NCBI RefSeq assembly: GCF_905475465.1
Contig: NC_062235.1
Span: 9,806,001-9,870,000, forward strand
DNA length: 64,000 nt
Reading direction: 5' to 3'
Source of the DNA: Pieris napi
Lineage: Eukaryota; Arthropoda; Insecta; Lepidoptera; Pieridae
Below the pieces are notes generated by a model. The model searched no databases and was not told the origin of the DNA. It was given only the letters and a program-made list of their open reading frames with translations. Below, piece by piece: positions 36,241-46,210 of this stretch. The translations under genes and the position numbers were made by a program. Position 1 is the stretch's first letter. Each line of letters begins with the position of its first letter.

Positions 36241-37084
36241 AAACCTCATTTTTGTACTATAAATAATATTCGTAACCCACCATATTATTTATTCTGCATA
36301 CTTAAATTCAGTGAAGATATTTTGTACGTATAAAGTTGTCGGGAAAGTTCAGTATCGGATTACAGAATGCTTTTAAACTACAAATCCATTCGGTAGATTT
36401 GTCATAGTCGATAAACTATTTTTTAAATGGAATTGTATTGTAACGGGGAGAACATCAATCACTCGGATATTGTTCCCTCGTTCGGTGTCACACGAACGCT
36501 GGTGGGAATTTATACATTTTATTAGAACACATTGAAAAACAATGTTAATGATAATACACGAATTTTGTTTTAGAAAACTTTAATGTTACTAGTATTTGTC
36601 ACAATTTGGGATGGCTGTAAATGATTTTTTTTATAATTTTACACGTAATAACGTATGAGGGCGTTATTAAAACGCATTAATTAATAATAATCATAGCTTG
36701 AAATTAAATGCAATTTTAGTAAAATTCCTATTTCTATACAGTATATATATTTTGGTACTACATAGCGGCTTACACAAATAAAGGAACGAATGTCCAGTGG
36801 AAAAACTATTGTATAAAGTTCTACAACAAAGGTAAAGGCGAGTTCTAATTTCTGCTCAAAGGTATCCGATGTTCGGAACTAACAAGCACCTTGAGATTTG
36901 GAAATGAACGTGGTGTTTTTGTTAGAGAAACTTTTGTTACCACCTAAGTTATAATGAATTAACTAATAAAGGAAAGTCTTAGTTTTATTATTGTTTAGTG
37001 GTTTACCTGCGCGTGAAAACACTAATACGTAGTTCATGAGATCTACGCATAGACTTTCGTCTATATTCAGTAAAGACTATAATA
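36241..37084. other. AT-rich stretch, nothing recognised
   Basis: No supportable feature. Confidence 0.4.
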
Positions 37085-37430
37085 TATTACCACATATTTA
37101 TTATTTATTTATTTATTACAGAAATACATACATTATCCTTACAGACTATGCCAATACGATAATGTCGAGAAACATTAAATAAAATATTATAAAGTAGATA
37201 CATATATAATATTAAACACATAATATACACAATATCGCTACTGTGAATTCACTCTGCGAACATATAAATATGTCGATAGTGTCGGAGACAGCATTCAGTA
37301 GGCGCAAGTCTTTGATAACGGGGATCTGTGCAACAGACTGGTTCTTGCCCTCGGTATCGCAAATAACCTAGGCCTTCGCCGTCGCACATATCCCATAGGT
37401 ACTAAGAAACCCAGTTCATGGAGTACACTT
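37085..37430 (-). pseudogene. LINE ORF2 C-terminal remnant
   Basis: The minus frame reads RRRRPRLFAIPRARTSLLHR, SPLSKTC, then degenerates with a stop. The basic R-R-R...F-x-x-P-x-A-R-T-x-L-x-x-x-S-P-L motif is typical near the end of some insect LINE ORF2 proteins. The A/T-rich segment to 37085 is the presumed 3'UTR. Confidence 0.5.
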
Positions 37431-38076
37431 GTAATATTGGATACTTATAATAATCAGTTGAAGTTATGTATAATTATACAGAACTATACAATAATAAAGT
37501 TATATAAATAGAGATAATTTAATGAGTGTACTGTTTCTATTAAATCACAATTTAATTGGTGCGTATGGATTTTAATCGACCAAAGTTTGTATGGAGATTA
37601 AATGCTTGAATTTAAGTGACCTTTCTGCCTACGGGACATATTAACCAAATTTACTCCCACGTTGTTGACACAAAGTTATTGACGTCGTTTAATAGATAAT
37701 TTAAGGGATAATGCGTCATTGGTATGCTGTGCATCTATTTACCCAAAATATTCAGATAATATTGTTTTTGCCATGGAAAAGTCTCGTGAACACAATGTTA
37801 AACTGTACAATTCAATTATACCATTAAGCCTTTTCGTCTACCGCTTGCTAACATCAAAACGCAATCACAAATGCTGGGCATAAACCAAAAAGTACAATGT
37901 ATGCATTGATTACTTCTCACTTAGTATTAGACTTTTTCTTAAACTTTATGAAAATATCTACCGTATTTAAACGTGTGATGTTGATTTTACTAACATTTTG
38001 AGGTTGAAATAAACGTTCGCATTACATAAGAATTAATATATTATGAAACATGAAAAAGCAAATTAAGTCACACTTC
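37431..38076. other. AT-rich stretch with a LINE tail scrap
   Basis: 37665-37720 (acaaagttattgacgtcgtt ... atgcgtca) matches the LINE tail at 39245-39300, also on the minus strand. Otherwise nothing recognised. Confidence 0.4.
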
Positions 38077-38321
38077 TGCCCTGCGATTCTGTAACTCACT
38101 TTTCGAACTCACACAGCGGTTTTCGCATCGGCGGTTGCTCTCAAATCAGTCGTGAAGCAGTAATTTAATGATTTGGCATTCTAATAAACAATAAACTACA
38201 AGCTCCCACCTTTTCAGAATGCCAAATCATTAAATGACTGCTTCACGACTGATTTGAGAGCGACCGCCGATGCGAAAACCGCTGTGCGAGTTCGAAAAGT
38301 GAGTTACAGAATCGCAGGGCT
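38077..38321. mobile_element. foldback MITE, copy B
   Basis: Same 245-bp hairpin as 35138-35382, with very few differences. Arms are bounded by CCCTGCGATTCTG and CAGAATCGCAGGG with the same spacer sequence. CTG sits on both sides of the CCCTGCG...CGCAGGG core; the duplication does not agree with copy A, so the exact ends are unsettled. Confidence 0.9.
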
Positions 38322-38577
38322 GGAAATGGTCTCAAATTGAACTGTCTCCCGAAAATCATGTATGTTACATGTTTTCAGGTCGACTTGACGTTGACAGATG
38401 TCAAGCGATTCACTTTTGAAATTCGTTATTTGCGTGTGAAATATTTTACGAATATAGATGAAATGAGGCAGATACACATTATTAAATTTTCCTTTAGTAA
38501 ATATACATGTACGGTCTTCTTGTACACGTTTTCTTTAAACGGTGCTATTGCCCTAGATTAAAAAGCATTATAGTATA

Positions 38578-38884
38578 CTAGCTGACCGGGCAAACGTCGT
38601 TTTGCCATGTATATCATTTATAATAAAAAAACAGGGGTTGATCGTAGAGAAGTGAAAGTTAGGAATTGTGTGTATTTTTTAAAAACAGAAAACAATATCT
38701 AAAAACAAAAAAATATATATTTAGGGGTGGACTACACTTAACATTTAGGGGGATGAAAAATAGATGTTGTCCGATACTCAGACATACCCAATATGCATAC
38801 AAAATTTCATGAGAATCGGTCGAGCCGTTTCCGAGGAGTTTAACCACAAACACCGCGACACGAGAATTGTATATATTTATTAGT
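38578..38884 (-). mobile_element. non-autonomous Helitron
   Basis: Minus-strand 3' end GACGTTTGCCCGGTCAGCTAG then T, and 5' region near 38884 (ctaataaatatatacaattc tcgtgtcgcgg). Shares internal blocks with 30774-31092. Confidence 0.8.
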
Positions 38885-39219
38885 TAAATCGTGAATATAC
38901 ATTTTGTTGAGTTTATAATTTTCGATTGCAATCTTCAAGGATCAGCTGACAAAGAAAGTTAAGTAATACCTCGACAGTTCTTACGATTTCCTCCATTTCC
39001 CTTAACAGGGATAAATAAAATTCCTTTGAAAACCTTACGTGTGCATTTACATATTTTTACGTATTCAATACCAATATTTACCCAAACACGTTTCTTGTGT
39101 AAGAGTATTCTGTATTGAATATGAAGGTTGTGCTCTTAACTCCATTCATACGTTGGGAAATTCTTTAAGGTAAAATTTGGGTCGCTCTGTGGTTACATAT
39201 AAAGTGCTTTCTTAAATCA

Positions 39220-39452
39220 TGTCAAGTCAAAATCATTTATTCATTTAGGTAACAAAGTTATTGACGTCGTTTAATAGAAAATTTAATACAAAATGCGTCA
39301 CTAAGTACACTTATGAACGTCAATAAGGAAATAAATATTAAATGCTAAATGCTTCTAATTTTACATTTACTGCCAGTTTTCAAATCAAGGGCGTAGAACG
39401 GATGAGAAGAACTGGCAATAAACTCTCCGCCACTCTTTTTAATCGCCAAGTT
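39220..39452 (-). repeat. LINE 3'UTR tail, same family as 20276-21745
   Basis: On the minus strand: ggcgattaaaaagagtggcgg, ttgccagttcttctcatccg, ctacgcccttgatttg. Tail-only copy. Confidence 0.75.
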
Positions 39453-40697
39453 TTTTGTTTTACAGAATGTTTGTAAGGAGCTGCAACCATTACACAGTAG
39501 GCATGGTGAAATAGGAGCATGCACTTACCTTGTCGTGGGAACAACACGCAAATCTATATCTTCCTCAGTGTTTATACGCAAAATTATACTCAAAATTAAA
39601 AATCTTTCGCACTTTCATGATCAAAAATTTTCTTACTTGTTCGATTCTATCCATAAATACAACGAAATATTGGTCTCTCTTTATACACAGTACTCATTCA
39701 TTTTATGAAATTTACGTAGTAATAATAAGGAGGTTTTAGTTAAGTCCTAAATAACTATTTAGTAGTCTCTTAGATTATTAGCTTTAGTGTTTATCATACA
39801 AAATAGTTAATACTGGTGAACGTGATCGTCCTTTTTTAGTTAGATGTAGTTAATTGTAGATACTAAATACGATAATAAAGAAGAATAATAGAAATAAAAA
39901 TTCTCTTTGATTATTCTGTCATTATAAGTAATTGTTTATGTTATAGTTTCTAGCAAAGAGTGTATGTCAAAGTGAAAGACAAGTCCATTTACAAAGAAAT
40001 ATATTTTCTCACATCGACACGATATTGAAAAATTGACTTTTAGAAACTACAATATATCTTACTCGATATTGGCGGAGAGCTTTTCGTTTTCATCCTATCA
40101 AAGAAGTTATGAAATATGATTTGCAGTATAACATTTAAGCTAAAAAAAAATATAAACACTGGTATAACAAAGAACATGTAATCATGTATGTCGTGATGTA
40201 TATGTTAGGCCACCAGAATTTTAAAAGCCATAACTCGTTATACATAAATAATTTTATTTAAATCCACAGTTATTAGTCATTTTGTAAAAAATACAGTAAA
40301 AAATACCCCTATGCCAAATGCTAGTAATAAAAATCATATAAGAACTTAACAGCTTAAATATTATCATCTTAAGATACGAAAGTTCAATCAGATATCTTTA
40401 TAGAAAATTAATAGACAAACTCTCCAAGTTAATCTTTAATGAACAATAAGAGTATAAATGACCTTTTAAAAAGGTTGTTACGGGTAGATGAGAATAGATT
40501 ACCAAAGATCAAAGGTAAGGTCCACGATCGAAGCTTAGGGTCAGGAGATGTGTTAATACTATTTAATAATCTGTCCATACAGTCGAGTAAAATAATAGAA
40601 ATGGTTATGAAGACTATTTTATTACTCAATGGCAAGGACGTTCTTTTATACTACTATTAAATAATACTCAACCAAATTTCCCACAATTATTTTGATT
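39453..40697. other. AT-rich stretch with one dispersed motif
   Basis: tgttaggccaccagaatttt at 40205-40224 matches 12292. A palindromic pair of frames at 40429-40660 has no family features. Nothing else recognised. Confidence 0.4.
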
Positions 40698-40997
40698 CTA
40701 GCTAGTCTTTTAGCTTAGTTTAAATTAGTTCAATAAAAATAACTATCTACTATTATAAAAAATAGGGGTTGATCGTTAAGGGGTGACAATTAAAGGTTGT
40801 ATGTATTTTTGTATGCTGTACTATAAAAATATTTTTTCAAAAAGATCAAAAATAAATGTAGGGGTGGACAAATCTTAACATTTGTGGGATGAAAAGTAGA
40901 TGTTGTCCAATTCGCAGACCTAACTGATACGCACACAAAATTTCACGAAAATCGGTCGAGCCATTTCGGAGGAGTTTAATTACGAGTTTAATTAAGA
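40698..40997 (-). mobile_element. Helitron, degenerate ends
   Basis: The internal region (ttagttcaataaaaataact ... gttgatcgttaaggggtgac ... tcggtcgagccatttcggagg) matches 29904-30191 closely. The 3' terminal part has diverged (ctagctagtctt) and the 5' end is tcttaattaaactcg. Confidence 0.65.
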
Positions 40998-41435
40998 TTT
41001 CTTCGCGAAGCCTTTACTTACAGAAATGTTTCATACCATTTTTAAATTTCTTTCTTTTTGAAAAATTTACAAATTATCTCAAGATTATCAAAAGAAAAAG
41101 TTTGTGTCGAGCAATATGTTAAGAAGAGAAAATGAACTACGCACAAGAAATTGGTTGTAACAAATTTGGAATTCCGTAATCGTGCTGACCTCGGTACGTG
41201 GCTATTGCTTTCCACCGAAGTAATGGGAATACATTGAATGAGACAGGGTGCTTAAATACATATCATCCGATAACTAAAGATGATCGGAATTTTCGGATTA
41301 TCGTTCTCGTACATACTATAGATATAATATGACGTTTTAAACGCCTCCGACGCCTCATCAAAGGGACAAATCAAAATGTTCGATTTTAGTAACCTTCTAA
41401 GTATTGATCTAATCCTAAAAATGAACAAATGCTTT
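40998..41435. other. AT-rich stretch, nothing recognised
   Basis: No supportable feature. Confidence 0.4.
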
Positions 41436-41626
41436 ATCATTATATAAAGCTATATTTTAAACGCGATAGTTTGTAAGTATGAATGGATGTTTGTTAGTCT
41501 TTCACGTTAAAACTACTAAATGGATTTTAATGAAACAATAATATAGCTTATATAATATACATCAGAATAAAACATAGGCTAAAATTTATAAAGATATTGT
41601 GTGAATTGTCTAAAATATCAAGTAAG

Positions 41627-42499
41627 TTTTTTTTTTTTTTTTTTTTTTTTATATACATGTGTCTTTACTAAGACATCATGGCACATTACAATCTAGCCTA
41701 ACTTAAGACTAATAAGTAATTTAAGTCTAACCTAATTTACTAATAAGGATTTTTTCATAAGAAAGTGTCCAATAACACTACTTACAGTCTCTATTAAAGG
41801 GAAGACACTCTGTTCTTGTGTTCTATTTTTTTTTTCTTTCACTCACTGTGTATTTAGTACTGACGTGCACTAACACTAATTCACTAGTTCAAATGGTTTT
41901 GTCCTTTTAAGTCTTCTCACTAGGCCAGTGGTGTCTAGGAGTTGAATAGCCTCGACATTCACGTGATGGTGGAGCCTATGTTCGTGGGCTCCAGCAGTCT
42001 TTTTTATTATTGTGGCGACGTCCTCTATATTAAGGTCCCGATGGAGGTCGTTATTGCGAATATACCAGGGAGCATTGACTATTCCCCTGAGCACTTTGTT
42101 TTGGAATCGTTGGATTACTTGGATGTTACTATTACTGGTGCAGCCCCACAGCTGGCAACCATAAGTCCATACAGGTGTCAGGACTTGTTTGTAAATCAAT
42201 AATTTATTTTGAACTGATAACGCGGAATGCCTTCCGAGCAACCAGTACAATTTAGTGTAACGGAGATCCAGCTCTTCACGCTTCTTTTTAACATGGACCT
42301 TCCATCGGAGTTTGGTATCCAGCGTCATACCTAGGTACTTAGCTGAATTTTGGAACGGCACTTTGACGTTATCAATATATACTGGCTGGTAATTTGATGT
42401 TTTGTTGGTAAAGTTTATGTGAACTGATTTAGACTGATTTAATCGTATCCGCCATTTTTTGGTCCACAAGCCAACAGTATTTATGGCTTTTTGTAGTTT
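41627..42499 (-). mobile_element. 5'-truncated Jockey-type LINE, 11-bp target duplication
   Basis: TATCAAGTAAG flanks the insertion at 41616-41626 and 42500-42510. The left end is 24 T, that is, a poly(A) tail on the minus strand. The insertion is inside the Helitron-like element. Confidence 0.92.
41876..42499 (-). pseudogene. Jockey-type reverse transcriptase, C-terminal part, uninterrupted
   Basis: Open for about 207 codons on the minus strand to a stop at 41876. It starts LQKAINTVGLWTKKWRIRLN and includes KSVHINF, AKYLGMTLDTKLRW (primer grip), KLLIYKQVLTPVWTYGCQLW and IQRFQNKVLRGIVNAPWYIRN, all typical of the Jockey clade after the FADD catalytic motif. The palm catalytic residues are lost by 5' truncation. 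The absence of stops and the intact poly(A) tail suggest a recent insertion. Confidence 0.9.
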
Positions 42500-42857
42500 T
42501 ATCAAGTAAGTAGGAAAAATTCTACCATCTGCCAGCTATTCGGGCGTACGCTGCCAAAAACGCTAAAGTTACACATATGTAATGTATGATGGAAATATTT
42601 ATCTTAAATAGTCTAACAAAACAGCCCGCAACAGTATACATATATCTATGTCGTATGTGTAAGCTATTATAGCCAAAATAGTAATATAATATTGTATATA
42701 TAGTAACATAATTTCTAAATGAAAATAGATATTTTTATCGCTTCTGGTATTTAAAGTATGATATATGTATATCATATGATAATAAGTCTTTCACGCTACA
42801 TCATTTGAACAAATATTATTTTAATCCTGCGAAGACGAAGTCGCAGGCACCAGCTAG

Positions 42858-43046
42858 TACAAAATAATTTGATGACGTTTTCGAAGTACATTATTATCTT
42901 TTTGTATCTTATCTTTTACACACAACCGACAATATATAGTAATAGCATTATTTCCTGTAAAATACTTATCCTAGTACATAAAAATGTGAAGTACTATAAA
43001 CACTAATAATTAATCGGCAAACCGGTTAATTTCATAGGCCCTCCTC
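42858..43046. other. AT-rich gap, nothing recognised
   Basis: No supportable feature. Confidence 0.4.
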
Positions 43047-43301
43047 TTAGAGCTTCGACTCTTCTAGGTGTCTAGCTTTACCTAGCCACATAGGGCAAGC
43101 ATCTCTACTTATATCATTATCCCATCTTTTTATTTGTCTTCTTTTGTCACAACGAGGAAGGAATTCTGTCGCTTTTTTCGTCCATTTATCTTTGTCTTCT
43201 CTCATAATGTGTCCTGTCCATTTCCATTTTAATCTTTTACTAGAAGTAACAGCATTTCTAAACTTTGTCATGTCTTTTATTTCTTTTAGTTTTACAACCA
43301 A
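43047..43301 (-). pseudogene. LINE (endonuclease-reverse transcriptase) C-terminus
   Basis: The minus frame of 84 codons has RLKWKWTGHIMREDKDKWTK, then EFLPRCDKRRQIKRWDNDIS and W-L-G-K-A. This follows the common C-terminal pattern W-x-G-H-I-x-R...W...W.P...R..GRP..RW.DD. Canonical GRP is replaced here (RRQIKRW). No upstream reverse-transcriptase core is visible. Confidence 0.65.
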
Positions 43302-43764
43302 ATTTTATTTTACAACAAATAAGAGACTATAATTCCGAAGCGAAATAACCCTTTGATATTCAAACAGACACTTTTTATATTTGCCTACTTTGTACCAAAA
43401 AATATAAACGATCTTTTTTACAAAAATATTTAATTTAGTTACTATTATTTTACAACAGAAAGTACTAGTTAATACTTTATAACAAATTGATATGAGACCA
43501 CAAAACGAGGAATATAAAGATGTTATCTAGGTGTTTTGCGGCTCAAGCCGTTGCTGTCAAATCCACACACGCCTCTTATATTTTATAAACGACTCGGGTA
43601 AACTGAGGATATTATTATGCGAACAAAAATATCTAGATAAAAGAACCGCTATTGGGACCTAAATCATAATTCTGTGACACTCGTCGCTTAACCCAGTCGT
43701 TTCAACATTTACATAATAGTATTTATAATAATAAATTGTTTTCACCTTCAGAGCATTTTCTTAT
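43302..43764. other. intron end upstream of the receptor exon
   Basis: AT-rich; no element recognised. Confidence 0.5.
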
Positions 43765-43781
43765 ACCTCTTTTTGTTTCAG
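43765..43781 (+). promoter_or_regulatory. splice acceptor of the receptor's last exon
   Basis: Polypyrimidine run followed by CAG (cctctttttgtttcag), AG at 43780-43781. The exon would begin GTCTGACC at 43782. Inferred from consensus. Confidence 0.7.
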
Positions 43782-43799
43782 GTCTGACCTCTAAAGAAT

Positions 43800-44012
43800 A
43801 TGAGACATCAGAAAAGTGTTCAGCGAAGTAATTTCAACTCCGATAAGAAAACGCTGAGAATAAAACGACATCAACAATTATCTTGGATTATATCGGCTGT
43901 AAAGAAAATGGAATTCACAATTCGGTTACCTCACGATGTACTAGGAAAAAACTCGGGCACAAACGCTAATTATACGAAAATATTTTTAGACAATATCAAT
44001 ATTGCTACGTGA
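43800..44012 (+). other. 70-codon upstream ORF in the receptor 5'UTR
   Basis: ATG at 43800 lies 18 bp into the predicted last exon. Its frame runs to TGA at 44010-44012, 23 bp before the receptor ATG. The peptide is basic (MRHQKSVQRSNFNSDKKTLR at its start) with no known domain. It is unusually long for a uORF and, if the mRNA starts upstream, would be met first by scanning ribosomes. I treat it as a translational control element, not a gene. Confidence 0.6.
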
Positions 44013-44035
44013 AATGGAGTAGGAGAATTAACAAA

Positions 44036-45472
44036 ATGGGTCTGACGAACACGCACGTTTTTAATAATTACACTTTATCAAATACCACCCAGGCCAACGA
44101 TATAATTGAGTTAGATAATGATGACTGTGCGGTCGCTGATGACCCTAAATATCCCAGTAGCTTGGGAATAACACTGGCTGTTCCAGAATGGGAAGCTATT
44201 TGCACGGCCATTGTATTAACACTCATTATTATTTCTACCATAGTAGGAAACATTCTCGTAATTTTAAGCGTGTTCACCTATAAGCCACTCCGAATAGTTC
44301 AGAATTTCTTCATTGTATCGCTGGCCGTAGCTGATTTAACGGTAGCAATTTTAGTCCTACCACTTAATGTCGCTTACTCGATTCTAGGACAATGGGTGTT
44401 TGGAATTTATGTGTGCAAAATGTGGTTGACCTGCGACATAATGTGCTGCACGTCATCGATTTTGAACCTTTGTGCGATCGCTTTGGACAGATATTGGGCA
44501 ATTACTGACCCTATAAATTACGCCCAAAAGAGAACGTTAGAACGAGTGCTCCTAATGATCGGAGTCGTGTGGATCTTGTCCCTCATCATTAGCTCTCCAC
44601 CGTTATTAGGATGGAACGATTGGCCCGAAGTGTTCGAGCCTGACACGCCCTGTCGTTTAACATCACAACCTGGTTTTGTAATATTTTCATCTTCCGGGTC
44701 CTTCTACATTCCTTTGGTAATAATGACGGTTGTGTATTTTGAAATTTATTTAGCCACGAAAAAGAGACTCAGAGACCGAGCTAAAGCTACTAAGATAAGC
44801 ACCATATCTACCGGCAAAAACAAGTTTGCAGCTAAGGACAGTGACCCTCATGATCAGGACTCGGTGAGTTCAGAGGCTAACCATAATGAACATCAGGGCG
44901 TAACGCGGCTCGTATCTGATAATGAAAAAAAGAAAAAGCCGAGAAAGTCAACACCTAAAAAGAAACCGAAACCGAGGTATTGGAGTAAAGATGACAAGTC
45001 ACAAAATAAATTAATCGTACCGATTCTGTCCAACGAAAACTCTGTGAGTGACATGATTGATAATCCAGAAAATCGCCACACGTCGTCAGAGAGCAACTCT
45101 AAAGAGACACACGATGAAGACTTGGAAGTCATGCAATCTGGTTCCACTAAGTCCCAGAAACGTATACGACCTAATCAACAAAACACTGTATATCAGTTCA
45201 TTGAAGAGAAGCAACGTATCTCATTAACGCGAGAGCGTCGTGCTGCCAGAACGCTTGGTATTATAATGGGCGTTTTCGTTGTTTGTTGGCTTCCATTCTT
45301 CGTCTTATATCTTGTGATACCGTTTTGTTCGAGCTGTTGTTTATCAAACAAGTTCACGAACTTTGTAACTTGGCTCGGATATGTAAATTCAGCGCTAAAC
45401 CCTCTTATATATACGATATTTAATATGGACTTTAGACGGGCGTTTAAAAAATTGCTTTGTATTAAGTCGTAA
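44036..45472 (+). CDS. TAR1: type 1 tyramine (tyramine/octopamine) receptor, biogenic-amine GPCR
   Basis: 478-residue class A GPCR in one exon. It resembles moth type 1 tyramine receptors (old name octopamine receptor), known to bind tyramine and lower cAMP through Gi. N-terminal N-glycosylation sites NYT (11) and NTT (16). TM1 GN-ILVILSVF from about 55; TM2 LAVADL (96-101); TM3 Asp134, the amine anchor, and DRYW 151-154. Cys127 and Cys206 suit the extracellular disulfide. TM5 has Ser218-220 and Ser222, the catechol/phenol-contacting positions. Long basic third loop about 241-402; TM6 VVCWLPFF (415-422); TM7 NPLIY 455-459; Cys475 is a possible palmitoyl site. The ATG at 44036 (aacaaaATGGG) is chosen as it matches the moth N-terminus; the frame also extends 9 codons upstream from a GTG, unlikely to be used. 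Confidence 0.96.
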   Translation: MGLTNTHVFNNYTLSNTTQANDIIELDNDDCAVADDPKYPSSLGITLAVPEWEAICTAIVLTLIIISTIVGNILVILSVFTYKPLRIVQNFFIVSLAVADLTVAILVLPLNVAYSILGQWVFGIYVCKMWLTCDIMCCTSSILNLCAIALDRYWAITDPINYAQKRTLERVLLMIGVVWILSLIISSPPLLGWNDWPEVFEPDTPCRLTSQPGFVIFSSSGSFYIPLVIMTVVYFEIYLATKKRLRDRAKATKISTISTGKNKFAAKDSDPHDQDSVSSEANHNEHQGVTRLVSDNEKKKKPRKSTPKKKPKPRYWSKDDKSQNKLIVPILSNENSVSDMIDNPENRHTSSESNSKETHDEDLEVMQSGSTKSQKRIRPNQQNTVYQFIEEKQRISLTRERRAARTLGIIMGVFVVCWLPFFVLYLVIPFCSSCCLSNKFTNFVTWLGYVNSALNPLIYTIFNMDFRRAFKKLLCIKS

Positions 45473-45998
45473 GCTGTGCCAATGTAATGTAAATAATTCT
45501 TTACTTGCTCAAAATAAGAGTTTTCAACTGTAGGTGGTTAAATGTTTACTAGACGGTTACTATGTAAATTCTAACAAAAATATTACATTGTAGACATTCA
45601 ATTTTCTCTATATTTATGTATGTATGTTATATACATTGTATAATCTTATGTTAGGTATATATTAGTCATGCATAGAATGCAACTTAGATGATTGTAACAT
45701 TAATTCCTTTCACATAAGAATATCAACGATTAAAATATAAGATAAATATTAAATGTAAATATCATTATTTAACTGTACATATCTTGACTTATGTATGAGT
45801 AATTACGTAGTATACGTCTATCTAGTCAAAGTTATGTCACTTAGATACTTTTAAAGTTTGTAAAGACGTTAAGTTCCAAACATGATGTTTTAGGTATATT
45901 TTTATGTATATCCCTTTGAAATAATGTGAGCCCTTATTTAAAAGGGATATTAAAGTTATAAAGTTTATGTTTGTTATTCTGACTTATGTTATAATAAA
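45473..45998 (+). other. receptor 3'UTR with two Pumilio-type sites and poly(A) signal
   Basis: AT-rich DNA from the stop to AATAAA at 45993-45998. TGTAAATA, the Pumilio consensus, occurs at 45488-45495 and 45754-45761. The signal is the first canonical AATAAA I see downstream; an earlier variant site cannot be excluded. Confidence 0.65.
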
Positions 45999-46041
45999 AT
46001 ATTAATTTAAATTGCCTTTTTTTAATAACGTGAACCTAGTA

Positions 46042-46202
46042 CATTGTTTCTCAAAGTGAAACCCACGCCTCACAGGGGGGCAATTCGAAAATGGACTCGA
46101 CTTTTTCATTATATGTTTTGGAAAATTTCTTACTGTGTTTCTTAGTGAAACTATGTTACATGGGGGGGGGGGTCATGGCACAAAAAAGGTTGGGAAACAC
46201 TG
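46042..46202. mobile_element. 161-bp hAT-type MITE
   Basis: Ends are imperfect inverted repeats: CATTGTTTCTCAAAGTG at left, and CAGTGTTTCCCAACC at right on the minus strand. The 8-bp flanks acctagta (46034-46041) and atctagta (46203-46210) match 7 of 8, as expected for hAT. Contains a run of 11 G. It starts about 40 bp after the receptor poly(A) signal. Confidence 0.8.
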
Positions 46203-46210
46203 ATCTAGTA

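Larger units (their letters stand above)
41440..42857 (+). mobile_element. Helitron-like element interrupted by a LINE
   Basis: The 3' end CGAAGACGAAGTCGCAGGCACCAGCTAG (in two blocks, tgcgaagacgaagtcgcagg and caccagctag) followed by T at 42858 is a known style of lepidopteran Helitron terminus, with an inner hairpin. The left part (taaacgcgatagtttgtaag ... taaaactactaaatgg) is the usual 5' region of this group. The left boundary is approximate. Confidence 0.6.

Noticed and set aside
41942..42202. 86-codon plus-strand frame
   Set aside because: Antisense to the Jockey-type reverse transcriptase at 41876-42499.
44009..44035. nine-codon N-terminal extension of the receptor from GTG
   Set aside because: GTG is not a likely start in an animal nuclear gene; the ATG at 44036 has good context and matches the moth receptor N-terminus.
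44893..45147. 84-codon minus-strand frame in the receptor
   Set aside because: Antisense shadow of the receptor's third intracellular loop.
46160..46172. G-run as a quadruplex
   Set aside because: A single run of 11 G without spaced G-tracts; it is part of the hAT MITE end.
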